Assembly: GCA_934691725.1 (NCBI GenBank)
Contig: CAKUTF010000029.1
Coordinates: 1-37,443, forward strand
Reading direction: 5' to 3'
Length of the DNA: 37,443 nt
Source: an uncultured Fibrobacter sp.
GTDB taxonomy: Bacteria > Fibrobacterota > Fibrobacteria > Fibrobacterales > Fibrobacteraceae
In this document: positions 36,554-37,443 of the stretch, one piece after another
How the letters are laid out: every line of letters starts with the position of its first letter
Position numbering within the stretch: position 1 is the first letter of the stretch
Translations under genes and position numbers: made by a program
The notes under the pieces: generated by a model
Told to the model about the DNA's origin: nothing
What the model saw: only the letters and a program-made list of their open reading frames with translations
Database searches by the model: none

Positions 36554-36999
36554 TTGGCTCCGTCGATTTTTTCACTGTTCCGAATCACGCGAATATGTTT
36601 TTGCAAGAGAAGCGTATCCGTATCCGCATTGAAAAATCGGATGGAAAATTCGCCCTCCTTCGCCTTGAAAAATTCCGTTGCGCTTGAAAATCCCCCGCGG
36701 ATGGAAGAAACCAGAACCGTGTAAGAACCTTCTTTCGCATTGACAGGGCTTGTCTTGGATGCGATTACCTTTCCCGACGCGCTTACGACTTCCCATTTGA
36801 GTTTCGAAAAGTCGAAGTTCTTGCCGTAGCGGAACTGCATGATGAAAGGTTCCGAGCTGTGAAATACGCTTGACGTATCGACAACGGTTGCGCGATTTTG
36901 CAAAAAGTCCTTTCCGCAGACAATCTGCATCGGTTCCGAAGAACAAGCCGAAAAAATCATCGGCAGGAACAGAGCAGTCAAAAGAATTCTTTTTTTCAT
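36550..36999 (-). CDS. hypothetical lipoprotein
   Basis: A 149-residue lipoprotein, leader with lipobox FSAC followed by SSEP (Cys at about 19), then a predicted beta-sandwich of about 110 residues (FIMQFRYGKNFDFSKLKWEV, GSYTVLVSSI, GEFSIRFFNADTDTLLL), the look of an Ig-like domain. It is the first gene of the lipoprotein-murI set. ATG 36999 has GAGAGGAT in front; the AT-rich stretch near 37045-37075 (minus strand AATTTTGTAATTTATCTT) may hold the promoter with TATCTT as -10 box. Confidence 0.72.
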   Translation of the reverse strand: MKKRILLTALFLPMIFSACSSEPMQIVCGKDFLQNRATVVDTSSVFHSSEPFIMQFRYGKNFDFSKLKWEVVSASGKVIASKTSPVNAKEGSYTVLVSSIRGGFSSATEFFKAKEGEFSIRFFNADTDTLLLQKHIRVIRNSEKIDGAK

Positions 37000-37365
37000 C
37001 GTATCCTCTCGCCCGAACCTTCGAGCGTCTGTACAGATTTTCGCTAAACCGGAAGATAAATTACAAAATTTGACGGGTAAAGTTGGAAAGGTTCATTGAA
37101 GGACTATAATCCGCGGACGTCTAGGTTTTTGGTACACGGTAAGCGGGACGTGGGATTCCCTTGCGAACCGTTTCTAGTAGTACGGTCATTTCCGTACTCG
37201 CTACGATGTCATTCCCCGGCTTGACCGGGGAATCTAGATTATCGGGTCAAACCCGGCAATGGCAGGTTAGCGAGCTTGTCGAGCTATTCAGAGCTTAGTT
37301 GATAGAACTTAGAGCTTAGAACTGTGGACGTCTAAGCTTAGTGGACAGTGGTCAGCGTGCGGACG
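37000..37365. repeat. intergenic region with repeats
   Basis: No gene is supported. It contains the probable promoter of the lipoprotein-murI genes (about 37045-37075), a hairpin TTCCCCGG-CTTGA-CCGGGGAA at about 37211-37231 followed by a related GGGTCAAACCCGG, and degenerate units near 37285-37360 (GAGCTTAG, ACTTAGAGCTTAGAACT, TGGACAGTGGTCAG). The last units resemble, on the opposite strand, those at the left end of the window. Confidence 0.5.
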
Positions 37366-37443
37366 TTAAGAGCTTGTTTTCATAATCGTCTGAGCATCGT
37401 AGCCGCGCAGGAAACGTTGACCAAGGCCTCTTCGGAGCGGGTC
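37366..37443 (-). CDS. possible 3' end of a gene cut by the window edge
   Basis: On the minus strand 25 codons run from the window edge to a TAA at 37368-37366 (ending RGYDAQTIMKTSS). Another frame also stays open and stops at 37380 (ending ATMLRRL, reminiscent of transposase ends). The stretch is too short to decide between them or to name a product. Confidence 0.2.
   Translation of the reverse strand, partial: DPLRRGLGQRFLRGYDAQTIMKTSS

Noticed and set aside
37366..37443. Confident transposase fragment at the right edge
   Set aside because: Only about 25 codons, two competing frames and no diagnostic motif or terminal repeat.

Overview
The window looks like chromosomal DNA of a Fibrobacter-like bacterium (Fibrobacterota, probably gut or rumen). 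This is an inference: GC is about 50%, many small exported proteins and lipoproteins carry clear lipoboxes, several genes start a few bases after a TATATT/TATCTT/TAAATT-type -10 box, and a secreted lipase-like protein carries carbohydrate-binding-like C-terminal domains. No rRNA, tRNA, CRISPR array or complete insertion sequence was found.

Layout. 1-385: non-coding, low-complexity intergenic repeats. 386-13437 (+): housekeeping block with an exported protein, purT, polA, rpsB, tsf, a solitary N6-adenine DNA methyltransferase behind a strong terminator, then pyrH-frr-uppS-cdsA-dxr-rseP (translation, UMP kinase, cell-wall lipid carrier, phospholipid and isoprenoid precursors, envelope protease). 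13525-15670 (+): a two-gene accessory module, a HIRAN-domain membrane protein and a DUF1848 protein, each preceded by an almost identical palindromic promoter element. 15668-23127 (-): gltB-gltD (glutamate synthase) followed by a NifA-like sigma-54 activator, a nitrogen-assimilation operon. 23291-25218 (-): argA (N-acetylglutamate synthase) overlapping folE. 25235-25330: a fossil of an immunity-type gene tail. 25406-30209 (+): a secreted lipase-like gene split by an apparent one-base frameshift, and a downstream lipoprotein. 30323-31945 (-): DUF4417 protein, EndoU-type RNase toxin and probable immunity protein, all overlapping. 31946-32248: a hairpin-rich region without a convincing gene. 32249-33426 (-): ImmA/IrrE metallopeptidase and XRE regulator with a visible promoter and operator. 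33607-34296 (-): unknown protein. 34381-36999 (-): three lipoproteins overlapping or abutting one another, then murI. 37000-37443: intergenic repeats and a possible gene end.

How it fits together. The left half is conserved core genome, interrupted by the methyltransferase. The middle holds nitrogen assimilation and arginine/folate entry steps. The accessory interest lies in 13.5-15.7 kb (shared operator, possible genome-maintenance module) and 25-33.5 kb (toxin/immunity cassette, immunity fossil, structured DNA, XRE-ImmA switch), which look like sites of gene turnover.
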